Positions 33,241 to 41,340 of a DNA stretch of 51,961 bases are shown one piece after another. A program made the position numbers and the translations under genes. The stretch is from Desulfurococcales archaeon ex4484_217_1 (GTDB lineage Archaea; Thermoproteota; Thermoprotei_A; EX4484-217-1), in NCBI GenBank assembly GCA_002254745.1, contig NJED01000013.1:1-51961 (forward strand), written 5' to 3'. Under the pieces are notes generated by a model. The model was not told the DNA's origin. It did not search any database and saw only the letters and a program-made list of their open reading frames with translations. Numbering within the stretch: position 1 is the stretch's first letter; every line of letters begins with the position of its first letter.

Positions 33241-33284
33241 TTTAGCAAAATAGTTTCCTATATGGAAAACGGCGCCGAAATGCA

Positions 33285-33530
33285 TTACTCAGGCTTATAG
33301 TCGGTACTTATGAATAGAATATTACTTCCTCTCACAAGAACTTTACCATATTTAGCTATTGGGTGTTGAGAGCCTTCTCTTACCTCAACACAGTCGCTTA
33401 ACAGTAAATTCATAGTGTTATCGCACTGTTCAAGTCTTCCAACGTATTCAGAGCCGTCTTTTAACCTTACCAATATTGTGTTGTTAATAGCATTTCTCAG
33501 GTATTTTAGTGGACTATCGAGCGCTTTCAT
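33285..33530 (-). CDS. Sm-like archaeal protein (SmAP/Lsm)
   Basis: Lsm proteins form heptameric rings that bind U-rich RNA. Sm1 is LRNAINNTILVRLKDGSEYVGRLEQCDNTMNLLL (the canonical G at the strand bend and D-x-x-M-N-L) and Sm2 is YGKVLVRGSNILFIS with the diagnostic RG. The start at ATG 33530 is decided by AGGAGGT at 33536-33542. The frame is open 19 codons further upstream, but that part is not Sm-like. The length of 81 residues is typical. Confidence 0.95.
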   Translation of the reverse strand: MKALDSPLKYLRNAINNTILVRLKDGSEYVGRLEQCDNTMNLLLSDCVEVREGSQHPIAKYGKVLVRGSNILFISTDYKPE

Positions 33531-33535
33531 TCTAA

Positions 33536-33542
33536 ACCTCCT
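33536..33542 (-). promoter_or_regulatory. Shine-Dalgarno site of the SmAP gene
   Basis: AGGAGGT (minus strand) five bases before ATG 33530. It rules out the longer reading frame and fixes the SmAP start. Confidence 0.8.
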
Positions 33543-33609
33543 AAAAAACGATCCCGTAAAGTTTCTAGTATCTACTTGAAAATCCAATTTAATCGAGGTA
33601 TTTAAAAGT

Positions 33610-34134
33610 TTAGGTGTTAGGTTTATTGTTTAATTTAAGGAGAAATATTATGTCTTTTACATTACCATCTTCTAATATTTCTCCTCGTAAATCCACGTTT
33701 ACGTTTACATTTCTCGGTATAGAAAAAACTAGCATGCCATGGTCTTTAATCACTCTAAAGAGTTCTCGGCATGTTACGTTAGGTTCAGGCATGTTCTGGA
33801 GAAGAGTAAAAGCAAATACTGCATCGAAAACCTTAGCACGGAAAGGTAGGAAATCAACATCGGCTCTAATGAGCTCCGCAGATATATTTTCCCTGAATAC
33901 TTTGTCTTTAGCTTTCCATAACATACCATTACTTAAGTCTACACCAACATATAGTTTTAATTTTCTTAAGGCTTTCTTGCTTAAAAACCTATATAATAAG
34001 GCTGTACCGCAACCAGCATCCAGAACAATACCTTTTAAATGTTTAATTCTCATGAAAGCTAACTTATACTTACTCCTCTGTTCTTCGCCATATAATTCAT
34101 CATAGTTTCTAGAGGTTATATTGTACTTTCTCAT
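33610..34134 (-). CDS. Class I SAM-dependent methyltransferase
   Basis: A small methyltransferase of the UbiE/COQ5-like group. Motif I is IVLDAGCGTALLYRFLSKK, strand 2 is LYVGVDLSNGMLWKAKDK, then IRADVDFLPFRAKVFDAVFA and a post-II LLQNMPEPNVTCRELFRVIKDHG typical of methylases acting on small molecules. The C-terminal residues after NVDLRGEIL are unremarkable. ATG 34134 with GGAGGTT immediately upstream is preferred over upstream in-frame starts that overlap nucS. It follows nucS closely, probably in one operon with it. Substrate unknown. Confidence 0.82.
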   Translation of the reverse strand: MRKYNITSRNYDELYGEEQRSKYKLAFMRIKHLKGIVLDAGCGTALLYRFLSKKALRKLKLYVGVDLSNGMLWKAKDKVFRENISAELIRADVDFLPFRAKVFDAVFAFTLLQNMPEPNVTCRELFRVIKDHGMLVFSIPRNVNVNVDLRGEILEDGNVKDIIFLLKLNNKPNT

Positions 34135-34156
34135 AACCTCCTTTTTATGGCGAAAA

Positions 34157-34936
34157 CTATTTGAGGTAATCGAACAAACTTCTCTTCTCTGTTTTACCAA
34201 CATACTTCGATAAAGCCTCAATATTTATTTGTTTAAACTCTAATTTCTCCTTCAGTAGCAGTTCCTGTGCTTTCTTAGTTATGGATGGAGCAACTATTAT
34301 TCCTCTAATTTTTTCCGTTCGCATATGGCTTTTCAGCGAATTTATGTATTTTTTCAATTGTCTCACAGCATCAACTCTTGCAGTTAACCTTTTAATTTCC
34401 ACAACAACTACGTTACCTTTTTTATCTTTTAAATAGAGATCGATGAATCCTGGTTCAACTTTCTTCTCAACATCTATTGTCGTAAGTTTTTCACCTAAAA
34501 TTTCAGGGTTAGTTGCAAGAATGTCTCTAATTTCTTTTTCAGAAATGTGCATGTAAAAAGCTCCAGAATCGTAAAGTTCAGCTTCAACAATGAGGAATAT
34601 GTTGTCTAATTTTATAGCAACTACTTCTCTAGGCCTTGTCCTCAAAGCTTTCATTACTAAAACTTCTTCTTCACTATCGTAACTTACATCAATATATGAT
34701 GTTTCCGGCTGCCAATTTACAGGTGAATGACCTACAGGTCTATGAATTAGAAGAGCGCCATCTGACTTAATTATTATTAATCTTTCGCCGAATTCTAAAT
34801 GAGATGAAGATCTTCCGAAATAATCTACACTACAATTTGCTAAGATGTAAATATTTTTCTTCCTAGAAAGAGCATTTTTTACTATTTTCTTAGCTTCTTC
34901 TAGACTTGGTTCTTCGTAAACAATAACCTTAGCCAC
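34157..34936 (-). CDS. nucS: Endonuclease NucS (EndoMS)
   Basis: NucS/EndoMS cuts both strands at mismatches and serves as the non-canonical mismatch repair enzyme of many archaea. The N-terminal beta domain (residues 1-110, with HLEFGERLIIIKSDGALLIH and NWQPE) dimerises and binds DNA. The C-terminal RecB-like nuclease domain has GFIDLYLKDKKGNVVVVEIK (the D...E-x-K catalytic core), LTARVDAVRQLKKYI and the late IRGIIVAPSI strand. It starts at GTG 34936. The length of 259 residues is normal and no lesion is visible, which matters because several nearby genes carry indels. Confidence 0.95.
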   Translation of the reverse strand: MAKVIVYEEPSLEEAKKIVKNALSRKKNIYILANCSVDYFGRSSSHLEFGERLIIIKSDGALLIHRPVGHSPVNWQPETSYIDVSYDSEEEVLVMKALRTRPREVVAIKLDNIFLIVEAELYDSGAFYMHISEKEIRDILATNPEILGEKLTTIDVEKKVEPGFIDLYLKDKKGNVVVVEIKRLTARVDAVRQLKKYINSLKSHMRTEKIRGIIVAPSITKKAQELLLKEKLEFKQINIEALSKYVGKTEKRSLFDYLK

Positions 34937-35020
34937 GGCTACTCACAATCGAAATATAATCTCAATGCTACCTAAATATTCTACTCAAGGCTATATTCTT
35001 AAATAAGAAAATATGAAAAG

Positions 35021-35039
35021 AATTAGGCACTACCGAAAT
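35021..35039. promoter_or_regulatory. Operator-like palindrome upstream of dtxR
   Basis: AATTAGGCACTACCGAAAT matches the perfect palindrome at 35474-35492 in 16 of 19 positions. It lies just upstream of GTTTTAAG (35040-35047), the probable dtxR TATA box, so a bound repressor would cover the BRE/TATA region. Confidence 0.7.
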
Positions 35040-35086
35040 GTTTTAAGCTAATACTTGAGAAAAATAACTCATAGAGGAGACAAGTA

Positions 35087-35450
35087 ATGACTGTTAAGGT
35101 TACTAGAGGTGAACGGAAATACTTGACATATCTTTACGAAGTAGAAGCTTATGGCGAAAAAAGAGTAGGTACAACACAGATAGCTAAAGCATTAAACGTA
35201 GCCCCACCAACAGCTGTTGAAGCACTAGAGAAACTTCACAATAAAGGCCTGGTAGATTTCGTTAAAAGAAGAGGTGTAAAACTGACTGACAGTGGTATAA
35301 AAACTGTTAGGAAAATTTTAAGAAAGCATAGGATTCTTGAAATCCTTTTCTTTAGCTCAACAAGACTGCCCTTAGACGAAATATGTCAATGTATTATATG
35401 TAAACCTTGGCATGCCCAAATGTTGCCCTCACGGAAAAGAGATACCCTAA
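35087..35450 (+). pseudogene. DtxR/MntR-type metalloregulator, broken in its metal-binding domain
   Basis: DtxR-family repressors sense Fe2+ or Mn2+. The N-terminal winged helix is intact (RKYLTYLYEVEAYGEKRVGT, AKALNVAPPTAVEALEKL, KGLVDFVKRRGVKLTDSG). The frame then passes HRILEILFFSSTRLPLDEIC into an unrelated reading (KPWHAQMLPSRKRDTLK). In the next frame, LYVNLGMPKCCPHGKEIP ends at 35450, matching the usual LG-P-xxCPHG--IP of this family. About 20 residues with the His/Glu metal ligands, plus a frame, are lost at about 35385-35400. It precedes the metal ABC importer, and both promoters carry the same palindrome. Confidence 0.85.
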
Positions 35451-35473
35451 AATAGGGTTTTAGCTCAAAATAG

Positions 35474-35492
35474 AATTAGGTACTACCTAATT
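35474..35492. promoter_or_regulatory. Perfect 19-bp operator upstream of the metal ABC importer
   Basis: AATTAGGTACTACCTAATT has 9-base arms around a central C. It lies about 18 bases downstream of GTTTTAG (about 35456-35462), spanning the expected transcription start, and ends 11 bases before the ATG. A bound dimer would block initiation of the importer operon. A related copy precedes the dtxR gene. Confidence 0.8.
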
Positions 35493-35503
35493 CGGTGTAC
35501 AGT

Positions 35504-36529
35504 ATGTTCAAGTCTACACTTACGCTGATCCTCGTTTTACTAGTTATGCTGTCTTTGACAGGTATTTTAGAAGCACAGGAGCGTAAAGTAGTGGTAATGG
35601 TTTCTGTTGATTCATTAGCAGCTATAATTAGGGATTTATCCCTAGATAACATTGAAATAGTAACTCTAATTCCTGAAGGAGCAGAACCCCATAATTACCA
35701 AGTTTCCCCTGAAACATTAGAAGAAGCAAGGAAAGCTGATCTCTTTGTTTTTACTGGTCACTTAGTTTTCGAGAAAAAACTTGCTAACTTACTTCCGGAA
35801 ATACCAGTACTTCAAATAGATGAGAAAAATTATTTTGGAAAATACAAGTTAGAAATACTGAAACTACCTGATGGTAGGAGAAATCTACATGCTTACTGGC
35901 TATACCCGGATAATGCACTAGCCATAGCTAAAGCTGTCGTAGATAAGCTTATAGAAATAGATCCCGTAAATGCTGAAAAATACCTTAAGAAATTAGAAGA
36001 ATTCAAAGACAAAGTAAGGAGGATTAAACAATACATTACGAAAATCACTGAGTTCTATGGCGTAAAGAACATGAGTGTAATAATAACTTTTCCAGGAGAA
36101 CAGTATGTAGCATACACTATGGGGTTTACAATTGCAGGTATGCTTAGTAAGGGCGAAGGAGTTTTTGCCAGCGGGGCTGAATTATCTGAGATAAAAAGCA
36201 AGCTTGAAAAAGGCTATGCAAAAATAATTATGGCTTCCGATGTTTCTAGAATGCTCAACGTAGGTAAGTTTATAGAGGATTTATCGCGGGAAACAAAAAC
36301 CCCAACAGCATATGTTAAGATAATAGGTTCTAAGGATCTTACATATTCCGATTTACTTATGTACAATATAGGTGTTATTATTGGGGCTTTTTCAAGCACT
36401 ACCATGGGTAAGTCTGCTGTACAGAGTAGAACAATATTACCTACAGCAATATATGCTCTAGTAGCCTCATTAGTTATTGTGATTGTTGTTGAAAGCTATT
36501 TACTGTACGTTAGAAGCAAGTATAGGTGA
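35504..36529 (+). CDS. Zn/Mn ABC transporter substrate-binding protein, membrane-anchored
   Basis: A cluster A-I (ZnuA/TroA-type) binding protein. The N-terminal signal segment STLTLILVLLVMLSLTGILEA is followed by VVVMVSVDSLAAIIRDLS, the metal-ligand loop LIPEGAEPHNYQVSPETLEEA, LFVFTGHLVFE, and the second ligand region NLHAYWLYPDNALAIAKAV. A C-terminal membrane helix (LPTAIYALVASLVIVIVVES) anchors it, common in archaea. ATG 35504 has GGTG six bases upstream. First gene of a three-gene importer operon, under a DtxR-like operator. Confidence 0.9.
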   Translation: MFKSTLTLILVLLVMLSLTGILEAQERKVVVMVSVDSLAAIIRDLSLDNIEIVTLIPEGAEPHNYQVSPETLEEARKADLFVFTGHLVFEKKLANLLPEIPVLQIDEKNYFGKYKLEILKLPDGRRNLHAYWLYPDNALAIAKAVVDKLIEIDPVNAEKYLKKLEEFKDKVRRIKQYITKITEFYGVKNMSVIITFPGEQYVAYTMGFTIAGMLSKGEGVFASGAELSEIKSKLEKGYAKIIMASDVSRMLNVGKFIEDLSRETKTPTAYVKIIGSKDLTYSDLLMYNIGVIIGAFSSTTMGKSAVQSRTILPTAIYALVASLVIVIVVESYLLYVRSKYR

Positions 36530-36537
36530 TTTAAGCT

Positions 36538-37323
36538 GTGATGAAGTACGCTGTTGAAGTAGAAGATTTAACAGTTACGTATAATAATATTGTTGCTCTT
36601 GAAGATGTAAACTTAAGGCTATACGATGGAGAGTTTTTAGCAGTTATGGGTCCTAATGGTGCAGGTAAAACTACTCTTCTAAGAGCTATTCTGGGCATGG
36701 TAAAGCCTGTTAAAGGTAAGATTAAAGTTTATGGCTACAATGTGTTTATTGAAGAAGAGAAGGTTAAACATTTAATAGGCTATGTTCCTCAAAAAGTTAC
36801 TCTTTCAAAAGCTGTTAGACTTACTGTTGAAGAAGTTGTTCTTATGGGTGTTTTAGCTAGAAAAATTCCTCCAAGAATACCCTCAGAAAGGGATGTTAGC
36901 ACCGCTATGGAGGCTCTTAAAATAGTTGGTCTTGAGGAGTTATGGGATAGAGATTTTCTTGAACTTTCCGGAGGCCAGCAGAGAAGAGTTCTTATCGCAA
37001 GAGCTCTTGTTAGTAAGCCTAAGCTCCTCCTCTTGGATGAGCCTTTAACGGGAATTGATGTTAGAAGTCAAGCTGAAATTGCAGCATTTCTCCATGAACT
37101 AAATAGGAAACATAGAGTAAGTATTCTAATGGTTACTCATGATATTAACCCCGTAGCTGAGTACGTTGATAGAGTAGCTCTTCTATTCAAGAAAATACAT
37201 GCTATAGGTAAGCCTGAGGAAGTTTTGAGAGAAGATGTTCTTTCGAAAGTTTATGGAGGTAGAATTAGGGTGTTCTCGTATGGTAGGGTATGTTTTGCAA
37301 TAATAGGTGATGTTCATAGGTGA
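36538..37323 (+). CDS. Zn/Mn ABC transporter ATP-binding protein
   Basis: The ATPase of the importer. Walker A GPNGAGKTTLL, Q-loop YVPQKV, signature LSGGQQRRVLIARAL, Walker B KLLLLDEPLTGID and H-loop MVTHDI are all present. The length of 261 residues is normal. It begins nine bases after the binding-protein gene and overlaps the permease gene by 17 bp. Confidence 0.95.
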   Translation: MMKYAVEVEDLTVTYNNIVALEDVNLRLYDGEFLAVMGPNGAGKTTLLRAILGMVKPVKGKIKVYGYNVFIEEEKVKHLIGYVPQKVTLSKAVRLTVEEVVLMGVLARKIPPRIPSERDVSTAMEALKIVGLEELWDRDFLELSGGQQRRVLIARALVSKPKLLLLDEPLTGIDVRSQAEIAAFLHELNRKHRVSILMVTHDINPVAEYVDRVALLFKKIHAIGKPEEVLREDVLSKVYGGRIRVFSYGRVCFAIIGDVHR

Positions 37324-38155
37324 TGCTATGATTTTCCCGGCCGAGCTATCATTCATAGCAAGAGCACTTATAGGCGTAGTAATAGCCTCTTTTGTATCAG
37401 CAGCTATAGGCCATATACTAACTAGTAGAGGTATCACTTTTCTCTCAGCAGAAGTAGCTCATGCAGCCCTTGGCGGTGCAGCTTTCGGTGTTCTCTTACA
37501 AACCTTAGGGTTCCTATGGTTTGATCCACTATATGGAGCTTTCTTGTTCGGTGTAGTAAGTGCGTTAATAACAGCATATGCTGGGCTTCGTGGTTCAAGA
37601 GAGCAAATGGAAGCTGCTATAGGCGTCTCCTTAGCTATGAGCATGTCCTTAGCCGTTGTTTTCCTAGGCTATATTAGATCGGAGGATATGCCTAAAGTAT
37701 GGGGCTATCTTGTCGGTGACATATTGTTGCTAACAGTAGATGACTTACTATTCCTAGGTTCAATGGCTATACTAGTAGGGTTCTTCTACATACTATTCCG
37801 TAGGGAACTTATTTACATAGCATTCGATATGGAGAGCGCTGAAGTTTTAGGTATAAAGGTTAAGTTCTACCACTACCTAGGCATACTGTTAGCAGCCATA
37901 GGTGTAATAGTTACAACAAAAGCTCTAGGAGCAATCTTAGTTTACGCATTCCTCATAGCTCCCGCTGCAGCTGCCAACGAGATAGCTAAGAGAATGTATC
38001 AAATACCCCTAATTACATTAGCTATTGCTTTATCTTCAGGTATAGCAGGATTAGCTTTATCGTTTACCGTAAATATGCCTGCAAGCGGGACAATAGGTAT
38101 TTTAGCTTCAACAGCATATTTAGTAGCAATATTATATTCTAGGTTTAGAAAGTAA
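37307..38155 (+). CDS. Zn/Mn ABC transporter permease (ZnuB/MntB family)
   Basis: ABC-3 family permease with eight to nine membrane helices. The family signature FLSAEVAHAALGGAAFGVLL lies in the second helix. Others are GLRGSREQMEAAIGVSLAMS, the coupling region LIYIAFDMESAEVLGIKV and the TTKALGAILVYAFLIAPAAA helix. The length of 282 residues is normal. Last gene of the importer operon. Confidence 0.94.
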   Translation: MMFIGDAMIFPAELSFIARALIGVVIASFVSAAIGHILTSRGITFLSAEVAHAALGGAAFGVLLQTLGFLWFDPLYGAFLFGVVSALITAYAGLRGSREQMEAAIGVSLAMSMSLAVVFLGYIRSEDMPKVWGYLVGDILLLTVDDLLFLGSMAILVGFFYILFRRELIYIAFDMESAEVLGIKVKFYHYLGILLAAIGVIVTTKALGAILVYAFLIAPAAAANEIAKRMYQIPLITLAIALSSGIAGLALSFTVNMPASGTIGILASTAYLVAILYSRFRK

Positions 38156-38195
38156 ATTGCCTGTAAAAACATGAAGCATAGCGGGTTCGAAAGCT

Positions 38196-38828
38196 TTGCG
38201 TAAAGTGTTATTCGTAATAGAGCATATGGAAAAGCCATCTCCATGGGTATTTTTCGAGTACGAAAACTCATCTAAAATTGTAGGAAAAAATAACCTGCTA
38301 ATAACGAATGTGAAGAACAAATTCGAGGAAAAGAAGCTAAGAAAAATAGCTAACACATCGTCTAAAAGCATAAAAGACTTAGTTAAAACGGAGTTCAAAA
38401 ACTATAGAGTAATAGTTCTTGATTTAAAAGCTGAAGAACAATTAAAACCAGAAGATTTTACAGACAAAACCATAGTCGTCATAGGAGGAATATTAGGTGA
38501 TCACCCACCTAGAGGGAGAACATACAAGTACATAACCAAACATATAATGCCTTTAAAAAACGTTATCGTCAGAAACCTGGGTAAAGAACAACTAACAACA
38601 GACGGTTCTATCTATGTGGCATACAAGATGTCTCAAGGAGTAAAACTTAAAGACCTTAAATACGTTTACGGCTTAAAAATTACTCGTAAAATAGGCTCAA
38701 TATGTCATGAAATATATTTACCATACAAATATCCTGTGGTTAACGGAAAACCTTTAGTTAATGAGAAGCTACTTAAGTATCTTCAGAAAGGTATAGTCGT
38801 TAATGAAATAATGAGGTTTGAACCTTAA
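38196..38828 (+). CDS. SFM1-like SPOUT methyltransferase (DUF431)
   Basis: Archaeal homologue of yeast Sfm1, a SPOUT-fold enzyme that methylates an Arg of ribosomal protein uS3. Matching features are LFVIEHMEKPSPWVFFEY at the N-terminus, the trefoil-knot segment VVIGGILGDHPPRGRTYKYI, VRNLGKEQLTTDGSIYVA and the LKDLKYV end of the SAM-binding region. The length is about 210 residues, as in Sfm1. It starts at TTG 38196 (GTG 38205 is an alternative) and abuts the NFACT gene. Substrate in archaea not established; the assignment to protein methylation is by homology. Confidence 0.85.
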   Translation: MRKVLFVIEHMEKPSPWVFFEYENSSKIVGKNNLLITNVKNKFEEKKLRKIANTSSKSIKDLVKTEFKNYRVIVLDLKAEEQLKPEDFTDKTIVVIGGILGDHPPRGRTYKYITKHIMPLKNVIVRNLGKEQLTTDGSIYVAYKMSQGVKLKDLKYVYGLKITRKIGSICHEIYLPYKYPVVNGKPLVNEKLLKYLQKGIVVNEIMRFEP

Positions 38829-40816
38829 TGAAGAAGTCTATGAGCATAGTTGACATTTATGCCTGGGTGAAAGCCTCAGGCTCTTTAATTGAAAAATGCT
38901 ACATAAACAACATTTATCACCCATATGAAAACGTTTTACTTCTCAAACTTTACTGTAAGCATTTAAGCTATAATCCTATGTTACTAATGGAGGCAGGTAA
39001 GAGAATTCATTTAACAAAGTATAGTATCCCTAAAGAACATAAAATATCTCCTCTATGCTTTGCTCTAAGGAAGTTACTGAGAAGATCTATTATAGAAAAA
39101 CTCGAGATCCTAGATTGGGAAAGAGTAGTTAAAATAACCGTAACATCATCTAAACAAAAATATTTCATATATGTAGAACTACTACCACGTGGAGTAATAG
39201 TTTTAACAGATGAAAATAACAAAATACTACACACTACTAGAACATTAGAACTTAAAGACAGGGTTATTAGAAGAGGTAGGGAGTACAAGCTACCACCGAC
39301 CTTAGGAATAAATGTTTTAGAAGCTTCTCCTGAAGAAGTAAAGAATGCTACTTCTAAATACGAGAAGATCATACAAGGACTGGTTAGAGGTTTAGGATTA
39401 CCCGGTGAAGTAGCTGAGGAAACATGTTTTAGAGCAGGGATAGATAAAAACACTTCCCCCAAGCAACTCCCTTTGGAGTTCTTTAGTAAAATAATAAATA
39501 CAGTAAAAGACATTATTCAAGAAAGCGAGAATAACATAGGCTACGTGGTTCTAGAAGAAGAGAAAGCAGTTACAGTGCTTCCTTTCGAACCAAAACATCT
39601 ACTTGTGAAAGGTTTCACCTTAAAAACATTCGATAATTTCAACGAAGCCCTAGACTTCTTCTTCTCGGAGAAGCTAAGAGAAGAGAAAGCCATAGAAGCT
39701 ATTAGGTTAAAGGAAAAAGAGTTAAGGAAAATAGAGCATGCTCTTGAAGAAGCAAAAAAGCTAAGAGAAGAATATCGTAGCAAAGCCATGGAGTTAAGGC
39801 AAGCTAGTGAATTAATTCTTAGAAACAGAGAGCTACTAAATAGGGTAATAGAGTGTTTTAGAAGCAGGGAAATTAGGAGGAAGGGCGAAGGAGCTGTTAA
39901 AATATGTTCTGAAAAAATAAAGCAAATAGGTATTAAGATCCTAAGTTTTAATAGGAAAAATGGCACCATAATATTGCAAATTAATGGTAAGAAAGTATTT
40001 GTGGATCTCAGAAAGAATGCTTATGAAAATGCTTCTTCAAAATTTGAGAAAGCAAGGGAGCTGGAGAGGAAAATAAGTAGAATTAATGAGAAAATTGAGG
40101 AACTTCACAGGAAAATTGAGGAGTTAAAATATGAAACAAAACTCCTCGAAGCCGAGGAAAAAGCTAAAATAAGGAGGAAAGAATGGTATGAGAAGTACCA
40201 TTGGGTAGTAGAGGAAAACTACTTAATCATAGGAGGACGTAATGCTGATCAAAATGAGAGCATAGTTAAGAAATACATGAAGCCCGATGACATATTTATG
40301 CATGCTGAAATACATGGAGCACCTGTAGTAGTAATTAAAGCTAAAGGTACGGTTTCCGAGAAAGCATTAAGAGAAGCAGCCATAATTGCAGCGGCCTATT
40401 CTAAAGCTTGGAAAGAAGGTTTAGGAGCAATTGACGTTTATTGGGTTTGGGGCAGGCAGGTTTCTAAGAAACCACCTTCTGGAGAGTATCTTCCTAAAGG
40501 AGCATTCATGGTTTACGGTAAACGTAACTATATTAGAAATACTCCTCTTACGCTAGCTTTAGGGTTAGAAAAGGTAAATAGTTGGTTGAGAATTATAGTG
40601 GGGTCTGAAGAGCATGTTAAAAATAAAAGCATAGCCTACGTTACTTTAGCTCCGGGCCATATAAGCCCACATAGCCTAGCTAAGATTATAAAGGAGGAGT
40701 TCGTTAAGAGAGTTCCTGAGAAACTGAAACCTCTTATTAAATCTATATCTGTAGAAGAGTTAGCTTTAAGGATACCGGGTCCTTCCGTTATAGGAAAAAT
40801 AGTTATTAACATATGA
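38828..40816 (+). CDS. Archaeal NFACT protein (RqcH/NEMF/FbpA-like)
   Basis: NFACT proteins bind obstructed large ribosomal subunits in ribosome quality control. The N-terminal NFACT-N region (1-200: MSIVDIYAWVKASGSLIEKC, YIYVELLPRGVIVLTD) contains a helix-hairpin-helix-like RGLGLPGEVAEETCFRAGI. A long coiled coil occupies about 285-450, and the C-terminal NFACT-R domain has NADQNESIVKKYMKPDDIFMHAEIHGAP and KGAFMVYGKRNYI. The length of 662 residues is normal. The ATG overlaps the SFM1-like stop (TAATG), so the two are cotranslated. Confidence 0.93.
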   Translation: MKKSMSIVDIYAWVKASGSLIEKCYINNIYHPYENVLLLKLYCKHLSYNPMLLMEAGKRIHLTKYSIPKEHKISPLCFALRKLLRRSIIEKLEILDWERVVKITVTSSKQKYFIYVELLPRGVIVLTDENNKILHTTRTLELKDRVIRRGREYKLPPTLGINVLEASPEEVKNATSKYEKIIQGLVRGLGLPGEVAEETCFRAGIDKNTSPKQLPLEFFSKIINTVKDIIQESENNIGYVVLEEEKAVTVLPFEPKHLLVKGFTLKTFDNFNEALDFFFSEKLREEKAIEAIRLKEKELRKIEHALEEAKKLREEYRSKAMELRQASELILRNRELLNRVIECFRSREIRRKGEGAVKICSEKIKQIGIKILSFNRKNGTIILQINGKKVFVDLRKNAYENASSKFEKARELERKISRINEKIEELHRKIEELKYETKLLEAEEKAKIRRKEWYEKYHWVVEENYLIIGGRNADQNESIVKKYMKPDDIFMHAEIHGAPVVVIKAKGTVSEKALREAAIIAAAYSKAWKEGLGAIDVYWVWGRQVSKKPPSGEYLPKGAFMVYGKRNYIRNTPLTLALGLEKVNSWLRIIVGSEEHVKNKSIAYVTLAPGHISPHSLAKIIKEEFVKRVPEKLKPLIKSISVEELALRIPGPSVIGKIVINI

Positions 40817-40857
40817 GAGTAGATACGTGAATAGCTGAAAATTTTCTGGTGCAATCT

Positions 40858-41280
40858 ATGAGCGAAGAAATTACAATAAAGGAAATAATGAGTAGCCCAC
40901 CTATAACCGTAAGCCTTGAAGAATCCGTTATAAGAGCAGCTAAAATAATGGCTGAAAACAAAATAGGCTGTGTAATAGTAGTTAATAATGATGGTAAACC
41001 CGTAGGGATAGTTACTAGGCGTGATTTAGTAGAGAAAGTTTTAGCTAAGGCGAAAGATCCGTTAAGAACTAGGGTTAAGGATATAATGTCTTCGCCGCTA
41101 GTATACGTAGGTCCTAACACACCTATTTTAGAAGCAGCTAAGTTAATGTCTCGGAAAGATATTAGGCATTTACCTGTAATTGACGTTAATGGCCTTATAG
41201 GTGTAGTATCTGATAGAGACATTTTAACAGTTGCACCTGAATATATAGAGTTAATGATTGTGAGGAAAGGAGGAATTTAG
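40858..41280 (+). CDS. Two-CBS-domain protein
   Basis: About 140 residues made of a single CBS pair (Bateman module): IMSSPPITVSLEESVIRAAK with VGIVTRRDLVEKV, then IMSSPLVYVGPNTPILEAAK with IGVVSDRDILTVAP. CBS pairs bind adenosine nucleotides and sense energy state. There is no attached effector domain. The SD GGTG at 40848-40851 fixes ATG 40858. It is followed by two larger CBS proteins in the same direction. Confidence 0.92.
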   Translation: MSEEITIKEIMSSPPITVSLEESVIRAAKIMAENKIGCVIVVNNDGKPVGIVTRRDLVEKVLAKAKDPLRTRVKDIMSSPLVYVGPNTPILEAAKLMSRKDIRHLPVIDVNGLIGVVSDRDILTVAPEYIELMIVRKGGI

Positions 41281-41340
41281 TCTTTAGCCTAAGGTCTTAA
41301 CGAGTTTCTTTATCTAACACCGCAAACATATTATATGTTG

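Noticed and set aside
33614..34105. A 163-codon open frame on the plus strand, antisense to the small methyltransferase.
   Set aside because: The minus strand encodes clear SAM-binding motifs. The antisense frame has Ser/Leu/Phe-rich composition typical of a shadow.
38180..38205. GGGTTCGAAAGC resembling a tRNA T-loop.
   Set aside because: No acceptor, D or anticodon arm can be formed around it; it is the start region of the SFM1-like gene.
39007..39969. Two long open frames antisense to the NFACT gene.
   Set aside because: Low-complexity Ser/Leu/Phe content and no motif; the sense strand is a complete NFACT protein.
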